From Acidimicrobium sp. (lineage in GTDB: Bacteria > Actinomycetota > Acidimicrobiia > Acidimicrobiales > Ilumatobacteraceae), in NCBI GenBank assembly GCA_003535455.1, contig DOHD01000173.1, positions 152-5,198 of the forward strand: a stretch of DNA of 5,047 bases, given 5' to 3'. The position numbers and the translations under genes are program-made. Positions 4,457-5,047 of the stretch are shown one piece after another (within the stretch, counting starts at the first letter, position 1; every line of letters starts with the position of its first letter). The notes below the pieces were generated by a model that worked only from the letters and a program-made list of their open reading frames with translations, did not search any database and was not told where the DNA came from.

Positions 4457-5047
4457 AGCGATAAGTCTCGCACAAGCAACTTGGCAACTACCGAGTAGCC
4501 GGCATCGGTGAGGTGCACACGGTCGACGAAAAGCCACTCGGGTTTTTGCAGCTCAGGTGCCGTGTTCAGATCTACGAATTTGAGGCCAGTTCTCGCACAA
4601 ATAGTTTGTAGATCTTGCGTATATTGCTGCTTGCGCTCGGCGAGTTCGCTTAACACGCGCGAAAAACCTTCGGCTTCTTTATCAAGAAGTTTGAATAATT
4701 CAGTTTCTTGAGTGGTTAACGATTTTTGAACCCAAGGCGCAAACGGCTGCAAGACAAACGACGCTGAAGTTGAGTTGTGCTTAGCCAACATTTGAAAATA
4801 TTCGCAGTCACGCTCGAAAACTGTGAGCATCGCCGTATACGACTCGGCTTTTGACATGCTCGTATGCTGCGCAGTTTGCGATGCCGTTTGTGCATGCTGT
4901 TTTCTGCCTACACCAAAACGCTCAAGCAAACCAGCAACCAATTGTCGAGCGAGCACACGATTGCCGACTGCCGCACTTCGCATTTGCGACTCGAATAAAC
5001 CTTGATGAAAAAACGCACCAAACATTTTCGAGAAACTGCCGCTCATT
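4453..5047 (-). CDS. SGNH/GDSL-type hydrolase, C-terminal part (5' end outside the window)
   Basis: The frame is open from the right edge to a TGA at 4453-4455, giving 197 residues from an ATG at 5046. The end carries FVDRVHLTDAGYSVVAKLL at about 174-191. The D-x-V-H-L-T-D-x-G motif, with Asp175 and His178, supplies the Asp-His pair of SGNH/GDSL lipase-esterase enzymes, and SFVLQPFAPW at 96-105 looks like a central strand of the fold. The N-terminal GDS block with the serine nucleophile, and the oxyanion Gly and Asn, are not in the window. ATG 5046 is therefore probably internal, and the gene continues to the right. Residues about 112-150 are a charged, helical insertion (ETELFKLLDKEAEGFSRVLS onward). 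Substrate is unknown; relatives hydrolyse esters on lipids or glycans. It is coupled to the downstream 36-aa ORF. Confidence 0.78.
   Translation of the reverse strand, partial: MSGSFSKMFGAFFHQGLFESQMRSAAVGNRVLARQLVAGLLERFGVGRKQHAQTASQTAQHTSMSKAESYTAMLTVFERDCEYFQMLAKHNSTSASFVLQPFAPWVQKSLTTQETELFKLLDKEAEGFSRVLSELAERKQQYTQDLQTICARTGLKFVDLNTAPELQKPEWLFVDRVHLTDAGYSVVAKLLVRDLSL

Noticed and set aside
4457..4537. Upstream extension of the 36-aa peptide to a 63-aa frame
   Set aside because: The extra part is the hydrolase gene read in another phase, and the GTGA overlap gives a better start.
1..5047. CRISPR array, tRNA, rRNA, IS ends or DGR template/variable repeats
   Set aside because: No regularly spaced repeats, cloverleaf-like segments, transposase or long imperfect duplicate differing at adenines was seen by eye in either strand.

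Overview
The window looks like a compact actinobacterial chromosome segment, probably of Acidimicrobiia type with moderate GC. The reasons are the style of the cyclophilin, the small cysteine-free DksA/TraR-like protein and the RHH-antitoxin/Doc-toxin pair. In addition, several genes have a TANNNT -10 box only 6-8 bases before ATG and no clear Shine-Dalgarno, as expected for leaderless transcripts. The assignment is an inference from remembered protein families; no search was run.

Layout from left to right. A DUF418-type membrane protein enters from the left edge (+ strand, C-terminus only) and converges on, and overlaps by 24 bp, a class I glutamine amidotransferase-like hydrolase (peptidase C26, PuuD-like; 138-896, -). 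Next, all on the minus strand, comes an accessory segment of about 1.5 kb: a Doc/Fic toxin (917-1315) with its ribbon-helix-helix antitoxin (1296-1499) and a palindromic operator (1509-1525); a nucleotidyltransferase-fold ORF with no usable start codon (1617-2030); a 47-aa small protein that runs into it in another frame (2014-2157); and a fragment that resembles the C-terminal tail of a reverse transcriptase (within 2087-2374). This segment lies between intact housekeeping-type genes and looks like a site of gain and decay.

The second half is more ordinary. A YcaQ/AlkX-type winged-helix DNA glycosylase (2371-3540, -) lies 25 bp downstream of a cytoplasmic cyclophilin-type peptidyl-prolyl isomerase (3566-4135, -), probably in one operon. 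The isomerase diverges from a 61-aa DksA/TraR-like protein (4160-4345, +) across a very short bidirectional promoter in which the two -10 boxes share two bases. The DksA-like gene abuts, stop to stop with no gap, a minus-strand pair: the C-terminal part of an SGNH/GDSL-type hydrolase running off the right edge (4453-5047) and a 36-aa peptide with an amphipathic N-terminus, coupled to it through a GTGA overlap.

The points most worth a second look are the symmetric divergent promoter, the start-less nucleotidyltransferase fused out of frame to its small partner, the reverse-transcriptase-like remnant, the coupled 36-aa peptide and the repeated leaderless promoter architecture. No complete new defence or mobile system is visible.
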